The translations under genes were made by a program, and so were the position numbers. 52,582 nt of DNA from assembly GCA_002340095.1 (NCBI GenBank), contig DDKS01000041.1, positions 1-52,582 of the forward strand, written 5' to 3'. This DNA comes from Betaproteobacteria bacterium UBA2592 (GTDB lineage Bacteria; Pseudomonadota; Gammaproteobacteria; Burkholderiales; Rhodocyclaceae). Every line of letters begins with the position of its first letter. The stretch's first letter is position 1. This document shows positions 8,634-17,018 of this stretch, piece by piece. The notes beneath the pieces are model-generated. The model was not told where the DNA came from, did no database searches, and saw only the letters and a list, made by a program, of their open reading frames with translations.

Positions 8634-9791
8634 TCAGTCTTCCGCCTTGGGCTTGCGGTTGCTGCCCGCCACCATCTGGATTTCGTACAAACGGCATTCC
8701 AGGGCCCCGTTGAACAGGGGCGTCTTGCGGCTCGGCTTGAGACGCAGAAGCTTCGGAAAACGGCTGTCCGCCGTGAAGAAGCAGGCGGTCCAGCCGGCAA
8801 AGTTGCGTTTCAGGGTGGCGCTCATGGCCGGGTAGAGTTCTGCCAGTTCGTTCAGCTCGCCGATCCGCTCCCCGTAGGGCGGATTGGCCACCAGGATGCC
8901 CCCGGGCGCCGGGGCGGTGCAGTTCAGGAAATCCTGCTGGCTCACCTCCACGACCCCGCCCAGCCCGGCCTGCTGCAGATTGCGCTGGGTGGCCCGCACC
9001 GCCCGCTCGTCCACATCGCTGGCCCAGATCTGCTGGAAGCCGGCCTCCTCCACCCGGGCCAGGGCGGCGTTGCGGATCTCCTGCCACACATCGCGCCGAT
9101 GATGCTTCAGGGCCTCGAAACCGAAACGCACCCGCTCCAGCCCCGGCGCCCGCTTCAGGGCCATGCAGGCAGCTTCGAGCACGAAGGTGCCGCTGCCGCA
9201 CATGGGGTCGAACAGGGGCGTGCCCGGCTGCCAGCCCGAAAGCTTGAGAATGCCCGCCGCCAGGTTTTCCTTCAGGGGCGCCTCCACATTCGCGTGGCGC
9301 AGGCCGCGCTGCCACAGGGGCGCACCGGAGGTGTCCAGGTACAGGGTGCAGTCCCGCTCGGTGAGGAAGACCTGCACCCGCACGTCCGGCTCCCGGGTGT
9401 CGATGCTGGGACGCTCCCCGGTCTGGTCGCGGAAGCGGTCGCAGATGGCGTCCTTCACCCGCAAAGTGACGAAATCGATGCTCCTGAGGGGGCAGCGGAT
9501 CGCCGTGGTCTGCACCCGCAAGGTGCGAAACACGTCGAAATGCCGCTCCCAGGCCTGCTTCAGGGCCAGGCGGTAGATGTCCTCCTCCCGCTCGTAGGGC
9601 GCCCGGGCCAGATACCAGAGGATGCGGGTGGCCAGCCGCGATTCCAGATTGGCCCGGTAACAGGTGGCCCAGTCCCCCTTGAACTGGACCCCGCCGGGGA
9701 CGACCCGGGCTTCCCGGGCGCCGGCGGACTGCAGTTCGTCGACCAGCAGGGCCTCGAGGCCCCGGGGGCAGGTGGCGAAGAATTTTTCCAT
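8634..9791 (-). CDS. rlmL: THUMP-domain class I 23S rRNA methyltransferase (RlmL-type)
   Basis: The 385-aa protein has an N-terminal ferredoxin-like/THUMP region (residues about 1-155) and a Rossmann methyltransferase domain with LFDPMCGSGTFVLEAA (SAM binding) and the catalytic VANPPYGER motif, as in enzymes making m2G2445 of 23S rRNA. It lacks the C-terminal RlmK half present in the roughly 700-aa E. coli fusion, so it is a free-standing RlmL-like enzyme. ATG 9791 is preferred over TTG 9794. It is the last gene of the SDR-hemJ-rlmL set. Confidence 0.88.
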   Translation of the reverse strand: MEKFFATCPRGLEALLVDELQSAGAREARVVPGGVQFKGDWATCYRANLESRLATRILWYLARAPYEREEDIYRLALKQAWERHFDVFRTLRVQTTAIRCPLRSIDFVTLRVKDAICDRFRDQTGERPSIDTREPDVRVQVFLTERDCTLYLDTSGAPLWQRGLRHANVEAPLKENLAAGILKLSGWQPGTPLFDPMCGSGTFVLEAACMALKRAPGLERVRFGFEALKHHRRDVWQEIRNAALARVEEAGFQQIWASDVDERAVRATQRNLQQAGLGGVVEVSQQDFLNCTAPAPGGILVANPPYGERIGELNELAELYPAMSATLKRNFAGWTACFFTADSRFPKLLRLKPSRKTPLFNGALECRLYEIQMVAGSNRKPKAED

Positions 9792-9800
9792 CAAGGGCTT

Positions 9801-10220
9801 TCAGAAGGGTTTCAGGACCACCAGGAACACCACGGCAAACAGCACCAGTACCGGCACCTCGTTGAAGAAGCGGAACCAGACATGGTTGCGGGCATTCTGC
9901 CCGGCCTGGAACTTGCGCAGCAGCTGGCCGCAGTACAGGTGGTAAGCCACCAGGAACACCACCAGCAGGGTCTTGGCATGGAGCCAGCCGCCGCTGAAGC
10001 CGAAACCGAACCAGAGCCACAGGCCCAGGGCCACGGCCAGGATGCCCAGGGGCGTCATGAAGCGGTAGAGCTTGTGGGCCATCAGCAGCAGGCGCTGCGC
10101 CTCGGCCACGCTGCCCTCGGGCACCATGGCCAGGTTCACGAAAATGCGCGGCAGGTAGAAGAGCCCGGCAAACCAGGCAACCACGAAGGAAATGTGCAGG
10201 GCCTTGAGGGTGAGCATCAT
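9801..10220 (-). CDS. hemJ: HemJ-like membrane protein (protoporphyrinogen oxidase family)
   Basis: This 139-aa protein has four hydrophobic segments and matches the HemJ/UPF0093 family: KALHISFVVAWFAGLFYLPR at the N terminus with a conserved His, MTPLGILAVALGLWLW, HAKTLLVVFLVAYHLYCG, and RFFNEVPVLVL with a terminal LKPF. HemJ oxidises protoporphyrinogen IX in haem synthesis in many bacteria lacking HemG and HemY. The start overlaps the upstream SDR stop; a second ATG at 10217 is possible. Confidence 0.87.
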   Translation of the reverse strand: MMLTLKALHISFVVAWFAGLFYLPRIFVNLAMVPEGSVAEAQRLLLMAHKLYRFMTPLGILAVALGLWLWFGFGFSGGWLHAKTLLVVFLVAYHLYCGQLLRKFQAGQNARNHVWFRFFNEVPVLVLFAVVFLVVLKPF

Positions 10221-11113
10221 GGGAAATTCCTTGGTTGATGAAAGGCGGCGGCCAGACCCTGGTCCACCGACGGATAGCTGAGTTTCAAACGCAACTCCCG
10301 CCGCATGCGGCCATTGCCGATGCGCCGGGATTCGGCCATGAAGGAAAGCTGCAGGGGCGAAAGTCGCCGCGCCAGCTCCGCCCGCTCGACCCGGGGCGGG
10401 CGCGGCAGGCCGGCAGCATCGGCCACCCGGTCAAAGTAATCGCCCATCTTCAGGTCGCTGTCGTCCACCACATTGAAGCTGCGCCCGGCCCCACCCCGGA
10501 ACAGGGCCAGGCAGCAGGCCCGGGCCAGATCGTCCGCGTGGATGTGGTTGGTGTACACATCGGCCTCCGGCACCAGGGCGGGCAAGCCCGCCTGCAAACG
10601 TTCCAGGGGCAGGCGCCCCGTGCCGTAGATGCCGGGGGCGCGCAGAATGGAGACCGCCACCCCCAAACCGGCGCCCCAGCGGCGCAGGCAGTCTTCCGCA
10701 TCCACCCGGCGCCGGGCCCGGTCCGAAGCGGCCCGGCGGGGCCGGGTCTCGTCGATGCGGGCACCGCCGCAGTCCCCGTAAACCCCGGTGGTACTGATGT
10801 AAACCAGGCGGCATGGTAAACTGCGGCCCCGGCTCAGGGCTGCCAGCAGATGCCGGGTCCGGGCGTCCCGATCCCCGCCCCCGGGGGGCGGCGCCAGGTG
10901 CAGCACCCGATCCGCCAGCCCTGCCAGACGCTTCAGGCTTTCCGGCTTGTCCAGATCCCCCAGGACCGGCACGGCCCCCATCCGGCGCCACGCCTCCCCC
11001 TGCGCAGGATCGCGCACCAGCGCCAGCACCCGGAAGTGCCTGAGGAGCCAGGGGGCAGCACGGCGCGCCACGTCGCCGCTGCCGACGATCAACAGTCTTT
11101 GCACGGCGGCCAT
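10217..11113 (-). CDS. NAD(P)-dependent SDR/epimerase-like protein (YeeZ-type)
   Basis: The product of up to 298 aa has an N-terminal dinucleotide-binding loop LLIVGSGDVARRAA and the extended-SDR segments LVYISTTGVYGD, RAPGIYGTGRLPLERL and YTNHIHADDLARA. The usual YxxxK catalytic pair is not evident after TTGVYG, as in atypical YeeZ-like SDRs; the substrate is unknown. A TAAAAT box overlaps ATG 11113, so if that promoter is used translation probably starts at GTG 11104 (295 aa). It heads the hemJ-rlmL transcript. Confidence 0.8.
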   Translation of the reverse strand: MAAVQRLLIVGSGDVARRAAPWLLRHFRVLALVRDPAQGEAWRRMGAVPVLGDLDKPESLKRLAGLADRVLHLAPPPGGGDRDARTRHLLAALSRGRSLPCRLVYISTTGVYGDCGGARIDETRPRRAASDRARRRVDAEDCLRRWGAGLGVAVSILRAPGIYGTGRLPLERLQAGLPALVPEADVYTNHIHADDLARACCLALFRGGAGRSFNVVDDSDLKMGDYFDRVADAAGLPRPPRVERAELARRLSPLQLSFMAESRRIGNGRMRRELRLKLSYPSVDQGLAAAFHQPRNFP

Positions 11114-11117
11114 TTTA
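11112..11117 (-). promoter_or_regulatory. Putative -10 box (TAAAAT) of the SDR-hemJ-rlmL operon
   Basis: Minus-strand GGCTAAAATGGCC places a near-consensus -10 directly over the first ATG of the SDR gene. A transcript starting about 7 nt downstream would begin next to GTG 11104. Confidence 0.4.
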
Positions 11118-11154
11118 GCCGATCCCCGCCGAGACCAAGGGACAAGACAAGACC

Positions 11155-12171
11155 ATGAGCTACCAGATCACCGTCCAGCCCAGCGGCGCCACCTTCACCA
11201 GCGAAGCCGGCGAAACCCTGCTGGAAGCCGCCCTGCGCCAGGGCCTGATCGTGCCCTACGGCTGCAAGGACGGCGCCTGTGGTGCCTGCAAGGGCACCCT
11301 CCTGCAAGGCACGGTCGATCTGGGCCGCTACCAGCCCGGCGCCCTTTCCGAAACCGAAATCGCCGCCGGCAAGGCACTGCTGTGCACCGCCCGCGCCACC
11401 AGCGACCTGGTCATCGAGCACCGCCAGATCACCCGCGCCGACGCCATTCAGATCAAGACCCTGCCCGCCCGGGTCGAAAAGCTGGAGAAACTCGCTCCGG
11501 ACGTGATCGAACTGCACCTGCGCCTGCCCGCCAGCGAGAAATTCCAGTTCCATGCCGGTCAGTACATCGACTTCCTGCTCAAGGACGGCAAGCGCCGCAG
11601 CTACTCCCTCGCCAACGCCCCGGAAAAGGAAGGTGTGCTGGAACTGCACATCCGCCACGTCCCCGGAGGCCTGTTCACCGAGCAGGTGTTCGGCACCCTG
11701 AAACCCCGGGACATCCTGCGTTTCGAAGGCCCCCATGGCGGCTTCTTCCTGCGCGAGGACAGCACCAAACCCGCGATTCTGCTCGCCTCCGGCACCGGCT
11801 TCGCCCCCATCAAGGCCATCGTCGAACACGCCCTGGCCCAGGGCAACCGCCGCCCCCTGCACATCTACTGGGGCTGCCGCAAACAGCCGGACCTGTACAT
11901 GCGCGCCCTGCCCGAAGCATGGGCCGCCAATTATCCGCACATCCAGTACACCCCGGTGCTCTCCGAGCCCGAAGCCGGCTGGACCGGCCGCACCGGCTTC
12001 GTGCACCAGGCGGTGATGGCTGACTACCCCAGCCTTGCCGGCCACCAGGTCTACGCCTGTGGCGCCCCGGTGATGATCGACGCAGCCCGCAAGGATTTCA
12101 TCGCCCAGTGTGCCCTGCCCGAGGAAGAATTCTTCTCGGACGCTTTCACCTTCTCGGCACCGGGAAACTGA
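11155..12171 (+). CDS. 2Fe-2S/FAD/NAD(P)H reductase (CDP-6-deoxy-glucoseen reductase-like)
   Basis: The 338-aa electron-transfer flavoprotein has an N-terminal plant-type ferredoxin domain with iron ligands C37, C42, C45 (GCKDGACGAC) and C77 (LLC). A ferredoxin-NADP reductase FAD domain follows (RRSYSLAN), then an NAD domain (LASGTGFAPIKA, YACGAP). This architecture is annotated as CDP-6-deoxy-delta-3,4-glucoseen reductase (AscD) or as an oxygenase reductase. No dideoxysugar gene or oxygenase lies nearby, so the partner is unknown. A terminator follows. Confidence 0.85.
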   Translation: MSYQITVQPSGATFTSEAGETLLEAALRQGLIVPYGCKDGACGACKGTLLQGTVDLGRYQPGALSETEIAAGKALLCTARATSDLVIEHRQITRADAIQIKTLPARVEKLEKLAPDVIELHLRLPASEKFQFHAGQYIDFLLKDGKRRSYSLANAPEKEGVLELHIRHVPGGLFTEQVFGTLKPRDILRFEGPHGGFFLREDSTKPAILLASGTGFAPIKAIVEHALAQGNRRPLHIYWGCRKQPDLYMRALPEAWAANYPHIQYTPVLSEPEAGWTGRTGFVHQAVMADYPSLAGHQVYACGAPVMIDAARKDFIAQCALPEEEFFSDAFTFSAPGN

Positions 12172-12185
12172 TCTCCGCCAGCCCC

Positions 12186-12212
12186 AAGCCCGGTCCTGGA
12201 ACCGGGCTTTTT
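12186..12212. terminator. Terminator between the reductase gene and prfC
   Basis: AAGCCCGGT (12186-12194) pairs with ACCGGGCTT (12201-12209) around CCTGGA, followed by TTT. It lies between convergent genes; the T-run favours plus-strand termination. Confidence 0.8.
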
Positions 12213-12238
12213 CTTGTCTGCCACACAGGCCGAGAACA

Positions 12239-13840
12239 TCAACCCTGCAGCATCAGCCCCGCGTGTTCCCGCATCAGGTGGAACTCGATCTTCGGGAAGC
12301 GTTCCCGGGTCAGGTCCAGGTCGAAGCGGGAGGTCATCAGATAGGTCGGCGCCTCGGCGGCATCCAGGAACATCTTGGCACCATTGGCGTGCACGAAGCG
12401 GTTCAGCTCCACCGGATCGGAGCAGGTGATCCAGCGGGCGCCGGCGTAGTTGGCCGCCCCCAGGCGCACGTCCACCCCGTATTCAGTCTTCAGCCGATGG
12501 GCCACCACTTCGAACTGCAACTGACCGATGGCGCCCAGCAGCATCAGGCTGCCCATCATGGGACGGAACACCTGGATGGCGCCTTCTTCCCCCAGTTCCT
12601 TGAGGCCCTTGTTGAGCTGCTTGCTCTTCATGGGATCGGCCAGTTCCACGGTACGGAACAGCTCCGGGGCGAAGAAGGGCAGGCCGGTGTATTGCAGCGG
12701 TTCGCCTTCGGTAAGGGTGTCCCCCAGTTGCAGGCCGCCGTGGGTGGTAATGCCAATCACGTCGCCGGCGTAGGCTTCGTCCACCCGGTCGCGGCGCTGG
12801 GAAAGGAAGGTAACCACGTTGGTGGGGCGCATTTCCTTGTTGGTGCGGCGCACCTTGAGGCGCATGCCGGGTTCGAACCTGCCCGAGCAGACGCGCAGGA
12901 AGGCGATCCTGTCCCGGTGGGCCGGGTCCATGTTGGCCTGGATCTTGAAGACCACGCCGGAAAACCGCTCTTCCCCAGGCTGTACTTCCCGGGTCAGGGA
13001 ATGGCGGGGGCCGGGCGCCGGAGCCAAGTCCACCAGGGCGTCGAGCACCTCCTGGACGCCGAAGTTGTTGATGGCGGAGCCGAAGAACACCGGAGTCTGG
13101 CGGCCGGCCAAGAATTCTTCCCGGTCGAAGGCAGGCATGGCTTCGCGCACCAGCTCCATTTCCTGGGCGGCAGTGGCGTACTCGGCACCGAAGCGCTCGG
13201 CCAGGGCCGCCGTGTCGGTGCCGTCGAGGATTTCGTCCTCATCGGAGCGGCGGTCTTCACCGGGTCGGAACACCCGCATGGAGTCGTTGCGCAGGTTGTA
13301 GATGCCGTGGAAGCGCTTGCCCTGGCCGATGGGCCAGGCGAGTGGCGCACAGGGCATGCCCAGGGTTCGCTCGATTTCATCGAGCAGGTCCAGGGGCTCG
13401 CGCACCTCCCGGTCGAGCTTGTTGATGAAAGTGAGAATGGGGGTGTTGCGCGCCCGGCAGACCTCGATCAGACGCAAGGTCTGGGCCTCCACCCCGTTGG
13501 CGGCGTCGATCACCATCAGAGCCGAGTCCACAGCGGTGAGCACCCGGTAGGTATCCTCGGAGAAGTCCTGGTGGCCCGGAGTGTCGAGCAGGTTGATGAC
13601 GCAGCCCCGGTACTCCATCTGCATCACCGAGGAGGCCACGGAGATGCCCCGCTGCTTTTCGATTTCCATCCAGTCGGAGGTGGCGTGGCGACTGGCCTTC
13701 CTGGCCTTGACGCTGCCGGCGATCTGGATGGCGCCTGCGAACAGCAGCAGCTTTTCGGTCAGCGTGGTCTTGCCCGCGTCGGGGTGGGAGATGATGGCGA
13801 AGGTGCGGCGGCGGGCCACTTCCTGGGCGATGAGGGACAC
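12239..13840 (-). CDS. prfC: Peptide chain release factor 3
   Basis: This translational GTPase of 533 aa recycles RF1/RF2 from the ribosome. G1 is SHPDAGKTTLTEKLL, G3 DTPGHQDFSEDT, and G4 is within FINKLDRE. The RF3-specific N-terminal sequence RRRTFAIISHPDAGK is intact. The frame extends upstream, but GTG 13840 has AGGAG five bases before it and gives the family start (SLIAQEVARRRTFAI), against 529 aa in E. coli. Confidence 0.95.
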   Translation of the reverse strand: MSLIAQEVARRRTFAIISHPDAGKTTLTEKLLLFAGAIQIAGSVKARKASRHATSDWMEIEKQRGISVASSVMQMEYRGCVINLLDTPGHQDFSEDTYRVLTAVDSALMVIDAANGVEAQTLRLIEVCRARNTPILTFINKLDREVREPLDLLDEIERTLGMPCAPLAWPIGQGKRFHGIYNLRNDSMRVFRPGEDRRSDEDEILDGTDTAALAERFGAEYATAAQEMELVREAMPAFDREEFLAGRQTPVFFGSAINNFGVQEVLDALVDLAPAPGPRHSLTREVQPGEERFSGVVFKIQANMDPAHRDRIAFLRVCSGRFEPGMRLKVRRTNKEMRPTNVVTFLSQRRDRVDEAYAGDVIGITTHGGLQLGDTLTEGEPLQYTGLPFFAPELFRTVELADPMKSKQLNKGLKELGEEGAIQVFRPMMGSLMLLGAIGQLQFEVVAHRLKTEYGVDVRLGAANYAGARWITCSDPVELNRFVHANGAKMFLDAAEAPTYLMTSRFDLDLTRERFPKIEFHLMREHAGLMLQG

Positions 13841-13942
13841 AAAAGCTCCTGTGGGCACCAGGCCAGGTGCCTGATGCGTTGCAACAAAACGGGGAATGAT
13901 ACGGAGGCCGGGAAAAGCCGGCAAGCCGCCGCCGGACTGCAC

Positions 13943-13956
13943 TTGACCCAGGTCAA
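13943..13956 (+). promoter_or_regulatory. FNR/Anr/Dnr-type operator
   Basis: TTGACCCAGGTCAA is a perfect dyad matching the FNR/Crp-superfamily half-sites (TTGA-N6-TCAA). Its centre, 13949.5, lies about 41.5 bp before the transcription start implied by the -10 candidate at 13979-13984. This is the standard class II activator position. Confidence 0.7.
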
Positions 13957-13978
13957 GGAACGGCCGGAAAACCATGGG

Positions 13979-13984
13979 CATACT
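13979..13984 (+). promoter_or_regulatory. Putative -10 box (CATACT) of the Rossmann-protein gene
   Basis: CATACT matches TATAAT at four of six positions. It lies 22 bp past the FNR-type site, as expected for an activator-dependent promoter with no -35. The predicted start is near 13991, giving a leader of about 46 nt. Confidence 0.45.
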
Positions 13985-14036
13985 GCCCGCCGTTCCTCAC
14001 CCTGAACCAAGCCCTTGAATCGATAAGGAAAGTCTC

Positions 14037-14414
14037 ATGAACGGATTTCGCATCGTCGTGATCGGTGCCGGTGAAACCGGCACGCCCCTGCTGCGGCAAC
14101 TGCTCAATGCCCCCTTCGTCCAGGTCCTGGGCGTGGCGGATCTGGACCTGGACCTGCCCGGCATCGCCCTGGCCAAGGAGCATGGGGTCGCCACCACCAA
14201 CGACTTCATGACCCTGGTGAGCAAGGGCAAGGAAGTGGACATCATCATCGACGTGACCGGTGCCCCCAAGGTGCGCGAAACCCTGCGCAAGTACATGGTC
14301 GAGACGGGCAACGACCACACCCTGATCATGCACGAGCGCATCGCACTGCTGATGATGTCCCTCTCCGCCGGCCGGCTGGTGAGCGGCAAGCACGACAAGC
14401 TGGAGTACCACTGA
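14037..14414 (+). CDS. Orphan NAD(P)-binding Rossmann-domain protein
   Basis: The 125-aa protein is a single nucleotide-binding domain: beta strand and glycine loop RIVVIGAGETGTPLL, acidic end of beta-2 VLGVADLDLDLPG, and DIIIDVTGAPKVRETL resembling the N-terminal domain of homoserine or myo-inositol dehydrogenases. No catalytic C-terminal domain is present, and the protein ends shortly after MHERIALLMMSL. AAGGAAAG precedes ATG 14037. It stands alone between prfC and livF behind a class II FNR-type promoter, which suggests a role under oxygen limitation, perhaps as an NAD(H) sensor or an adaptor. The function is not recognised. Confidence 0.8.
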   Translation: MNGFRIVVIGAGETGTPLLRQLLNAPFVQVLGVADLDLDLPGIALAKEHGVATTNDFMTLVSKGKEVDIIIDVTGAPKVRETLRKYMVETGNDHTLIMHERIALLMMSLSAGRLVSGKHDKLEYH

Positions 14415-14458
14415 GCCGGGAGGCTCACTCCCCCAGAGCCGGGAGGCTCACTCCCCCA
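14413..14458. repeat. Two perfect tandem copies of a 23-bp unit
   Basis: Copies at 14413-14435 and 14436-14458 are identical. Each holds a GAGCC-GGGA-GGCTC mini-hairpin followed by ACTCCCCCA. The right copy contains the livF stop codon and its last codons; the left copy touches the stop of the Rossmann gene. The arrangement points to a recent tandem duplication at the junction of two convergent genes. Confidence 0.9.
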
Positions 14459-15152
14459 GGTAGGCGGCCCGCACCCGGGCATCCGTGAGCAGTTCGGCGG
14501 AGTTGCCCGTGTGGCTGATGCCGCCGCTTTCCATCACGTAGGCCCGCTGGCTCACCTCCAGGGCCAGGCGGGCGTTCTGCTCCACCAGCAGGATGGTCAT
14601 GCCCTGGGCCGCCACGGCCTGGATCACTGCGAAGATCTTCTGCACCATCAGGGGGGCCAGGCCCATGGAGGGCTCATCCAGCAGCAGCAGCTTCGGCCGC
14701 CCCATCAGGGCCCGGCCGATGGCGAGCATCTGCTGCTCGCCGCCGGAGAGGGTGCCGGCCAGTTGCCCCTCCCGCTCCCGGAGACGGGGGAAGTGGTCGT
14801 AGACCTGTTCCATGTCCCGGGCAATTTCCGCCCTGTCGTGGCGGATGTAGGCGCCCATCATCAGGTTCTCGGCCACCGTCAGGCGCGGGAACACGCCCCG
14901 GCCCTCGGGCACCAGGGCGATGCCGCGACCCAGCACCTCGTGGGCGGGCAGGCGGGTGATGTCCTCGCCAGCGAAATGCACATCGCCGCCGGCCGCATCC
15001 AGCACCCGGGCAATGGCTTTCAGGGTGCTGGTCTTGCCGGCGCCGTTGGCGCCGATCAGGGCCACCATTTCCCCCTCGTTTATGTGAAAAGTGATGCTCT
15101 TGACGGCGTGGATGCCGCCATAGGCAACCCGGAGTCCGGTGACTTCAAGCAT
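14448..15152 (-). CDS. livF: Branched-chain amino-acid-type ABC transporter ATPase LivF
   Basis: The 234-aa ATPase has Walker A GANGAGKTS, signature LSGGEQQML and Walker B LLLLDEPSMGLAP, and the compact LivF form lacking the LivG insertion. With LivG it drives uptake of hydrophobic or branched-chain amino acids or related carboxylates. The start overlaps the livG stop by 8 bp. Its last codons are inside a 23-bp tandem duplication. Confidence 0.94.
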   Translation of the reverse strand: MLEVTGLRVAYGGIHAVKSITFHINEGEMVALIGANGAGKTSTLKAIARVLDAAGGDVHFAGEDITRLPAHEVLGRGIALVPEGRGVFPRLTVAENLMMGAYIRHDRAEIARDMEQVYDHFPRLREREGQLAGTLSGGEQQMLAIGRALMGRPKLLLLDEPSMGLAPLMVQKIFAVIQAVAAQGMTILLVEQNARLALEVSQRAYVMESGGISHTGNSAELLTDARVRAAYLGE

Positions 15153-15930
15153 CTTCGGGCACCTCCCCCAGATAGGCCTCGATCACCCGTTTGTCCTTCT
15201 GCACCACGGCGGGCACGTCCTCGCAGATTTTCTGGCCATAGTCGAGCACCGCGAGCCGGTCGCACAGGCCCATCACCAGTTTCACGTCGTGTTCGATCAG
15301 CAGCACCGTGGTACCGTCCTTCCGGATACCTTCGATCAGCACCTTGAGCTCCTCGGTTTCGGCGCCGTTCATGCCGGCGGCCGGTTCGTCCAGGCACAGG
15401 AGCTTGGGCTCCGTGGCCAGGGCCCGGGCGATTTCCAGGCGGCGCTGGTCGCCGTAGGAAAGATTGCGCGCCAGGTCCCCGGCCCGGTCGGCGATCCCGA
15501 CGTAGTGCAGCAGTTCCTCGGCCCGGCGGCGGATGGCAGCCTCCTCCTCCCGGGTCGCCCGGTTGCGCAAGATGGCGCCAAGCACCCCGGCCCGGGTGCG
15601 CACGTGGCGCCCCACCATGACGTTCTCCAGGGCGGTCATCTGGCCGAACAGGCGGATGTTCTGGAAGGTGCGGGCAATGCCCCGGGCCGCCGCCCGCTGG
15701 GGGGCATCGGCCTGGAGGGGCCGGCCGTCGAAAGTGAAGCCACCGCCATCCGGCACATAAAGCCCGGTAAGGCAGTTGAAGAAGGTGGTCTTGCCCGCAC
15801 CATTGGGGCCGATCAGGCCGTAAATCTCGCCCCGGCGGATGGTGAGGGAAACCTCGGTCAGGGCCTTCACCCCGCCGAAGTGCTTGCTCACGGCCCGAGC
15901 CTCGAGCAGCAGATCATGCGTCGCGCTCAT
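15145..15930 (-). CDS. livG: Branched-chain amino-acid-type ABC transporter ATPase LivG
   Basis: The 261-aa ATPase has Walker A GPNGAGKTTFFNCLTGLY, a Q-loop in ARTFQNIRLF typical of LivG, signature LSYGDQRRLEIARAL (Y and D variants of SGGQ, usual in LivG) and Walker B LLCLDEPAAGMN. ATG 15930 overlaps the livM stop by 4 bp; the longer open frame upstream is antisense-like extension inside livM. Confidence 0.94.
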   Translation of the reverse strand: MSATHDLLLEARAVSKHFGGVKALTEVSLTIRRGEIYGLIGPNGAGKTTFFNCLTGLYVPDGGGFTFDGRPLQADAPQRAAARGIARTFQNIRLFGQMTALENVMVGRHVRTRAGVLGAILRNRATREEEAAIRRRAEELLHYVGIADRAGDLARNLSYGDQRRLEIARALATEPKLLCLDEPAAGMNGAETEELKVLIEGIRKDGTTVLLIEHDVKLVMGLCDRLAVLDYGQKICEDVPAVVQKDKRVIEAYLGEVPEDA

Positions 15931-17018
15931 GCCCTGCCCTCCCGCCCTGCCAGCAGTTCCCGCTTGCGCTCCGGCGATGGCCACAGCCCCTGGGGACGAA
16001 AACGCATCACCAACACCAGGGCCAGGCCGAAGATCAGCATACGCAGGCTTTCCGGGTCCACCAGCACCTTGCCGAACAAGGCCTGCTGCATGGGCACCAC
16101 ACCAAAGCGCAGGGCCTCGGGCAGGATGGCCAACAGCACGGCCCCGAGGATCACCCCGGGAATGTGCCCCATGCCCCCCAGCACCACCATGGCCAGCACC
16201 ATGATGGACTCGATCAGGGAAAAACTCTCGGGCGAAACGAAGCCCTGCATGGCCGCATAAATCCCGCCGGCGATGCCGCCGAAGCTGGCGCCCATGGCGA
16301 AGGCCAGCAGCTTCATGTTGCGGGTGTTGATGCCCACCGCCTTGGCGGCGACCTCGTCCTCCCGAATCGCCTGCCAGGCCCGGCCGATGCGGGAGTGCTG
16401 CAGCCGGTAGTTGATGATGACCACCAGCACGCACAGGGCCAGCAGCAGGAAGTAGTACTTCTGGGGTCCCGTCAGGGTATAGCCAAAGATTTCGGTGCGG
16501 CTGGAAAAGGAAAAGGCGCCGAGCTTCACCGGGTCGATCAGGGTGATGCCCTGGGGGCCGTTGGTGATGTTCACCGGCGCATTCAGGTTGTTGAGGAAAA
16601 TGCGGATGATCTCCCCGAAGCCCAGGGTGACGATGGCCAGGTAATCGCCCCGCAGGCGCAAGGTGGGCGCCCCCAGCAGCACCCCGAACAGGCAGGCCAG
16701 CAGCGCGCCGATGGGCAGGATCACCCAGAAGGGCAGGTGCAGGCCGAAGTGCGGACTGGCCAGCAGGGCCCAGGTATAGGCCCCCACCGCATAGAAGGCG
16801 ATGTAACCCAGGTCCAGCAGGCCGGCAAAACCCACCACGATGTTGAGCCCCAGAGCCAGGAAGACATAAAGGATGGCCAGATCCAGAATGCGCACCCAGG
16901 CCTGCCCCCCCAGCATGGCCACGAAGGGCAGGGCCAGCAGGATGGCCCCTCCGGTGACCGCCAGGAAGGCCGTGTGCCGGGGCAGACGCAACAGCCAGTG
17001 CAGGACGGGATGCCTCAT
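15927..17018 (-). CDS. livM: Branched-chain amino-acid-type ABC transporter permease LivM
   Basis: The 363-aa polytopic membrane protein matches LivM: LNIVVGFAGLLDLGYIAFYAVGAY, LRLRGDYLAIVTLGFGEIIRI and the cytoplasmic coupling region AWQAIREDEVAAKAVGIN. About ten hydrophobic segments are visible. It overlaps both livH and livG by 4 bp. Confidence 0.94.
   Translation of the reverse strand: MRHPVLHWLLRLPRHTAFLAVTGGAILLALPFVAMLGGQAWVRILDLAILYVFLALGLNIVVGFAGLLDLGYIAFYAVGAYTWALLASPHFGLHLPFWVILPIGALLACLFGVLLGAPTLRLRGDYLAIVTLGFGEIIRIFLNNLNAPVNITNGPQGITLIDPVKLGAFSFSSRTEIFGYTLTGPQKYYFLLLALCVLVVIINYRLQHSRIGRAWQAIREDEVAAKAVGINTRNMKLLAFAMGASFGGIAGGIYAAMQGFVSPESFSLIESIMVLAMVVLGGMGHIPGVILGAVLLAILPEALRFGVVPMQQALFGKVLVDPESLRMLIFGLALVLVMRFRPQGLWPSPERKRELLAGREGRA

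Noticed and set aside
14413..14458. Tandem 23-bp units as a CRISPR or terminator
   Set aside because: Only two abutting copies with no spacers, and no T-run after the mini-hairpins.
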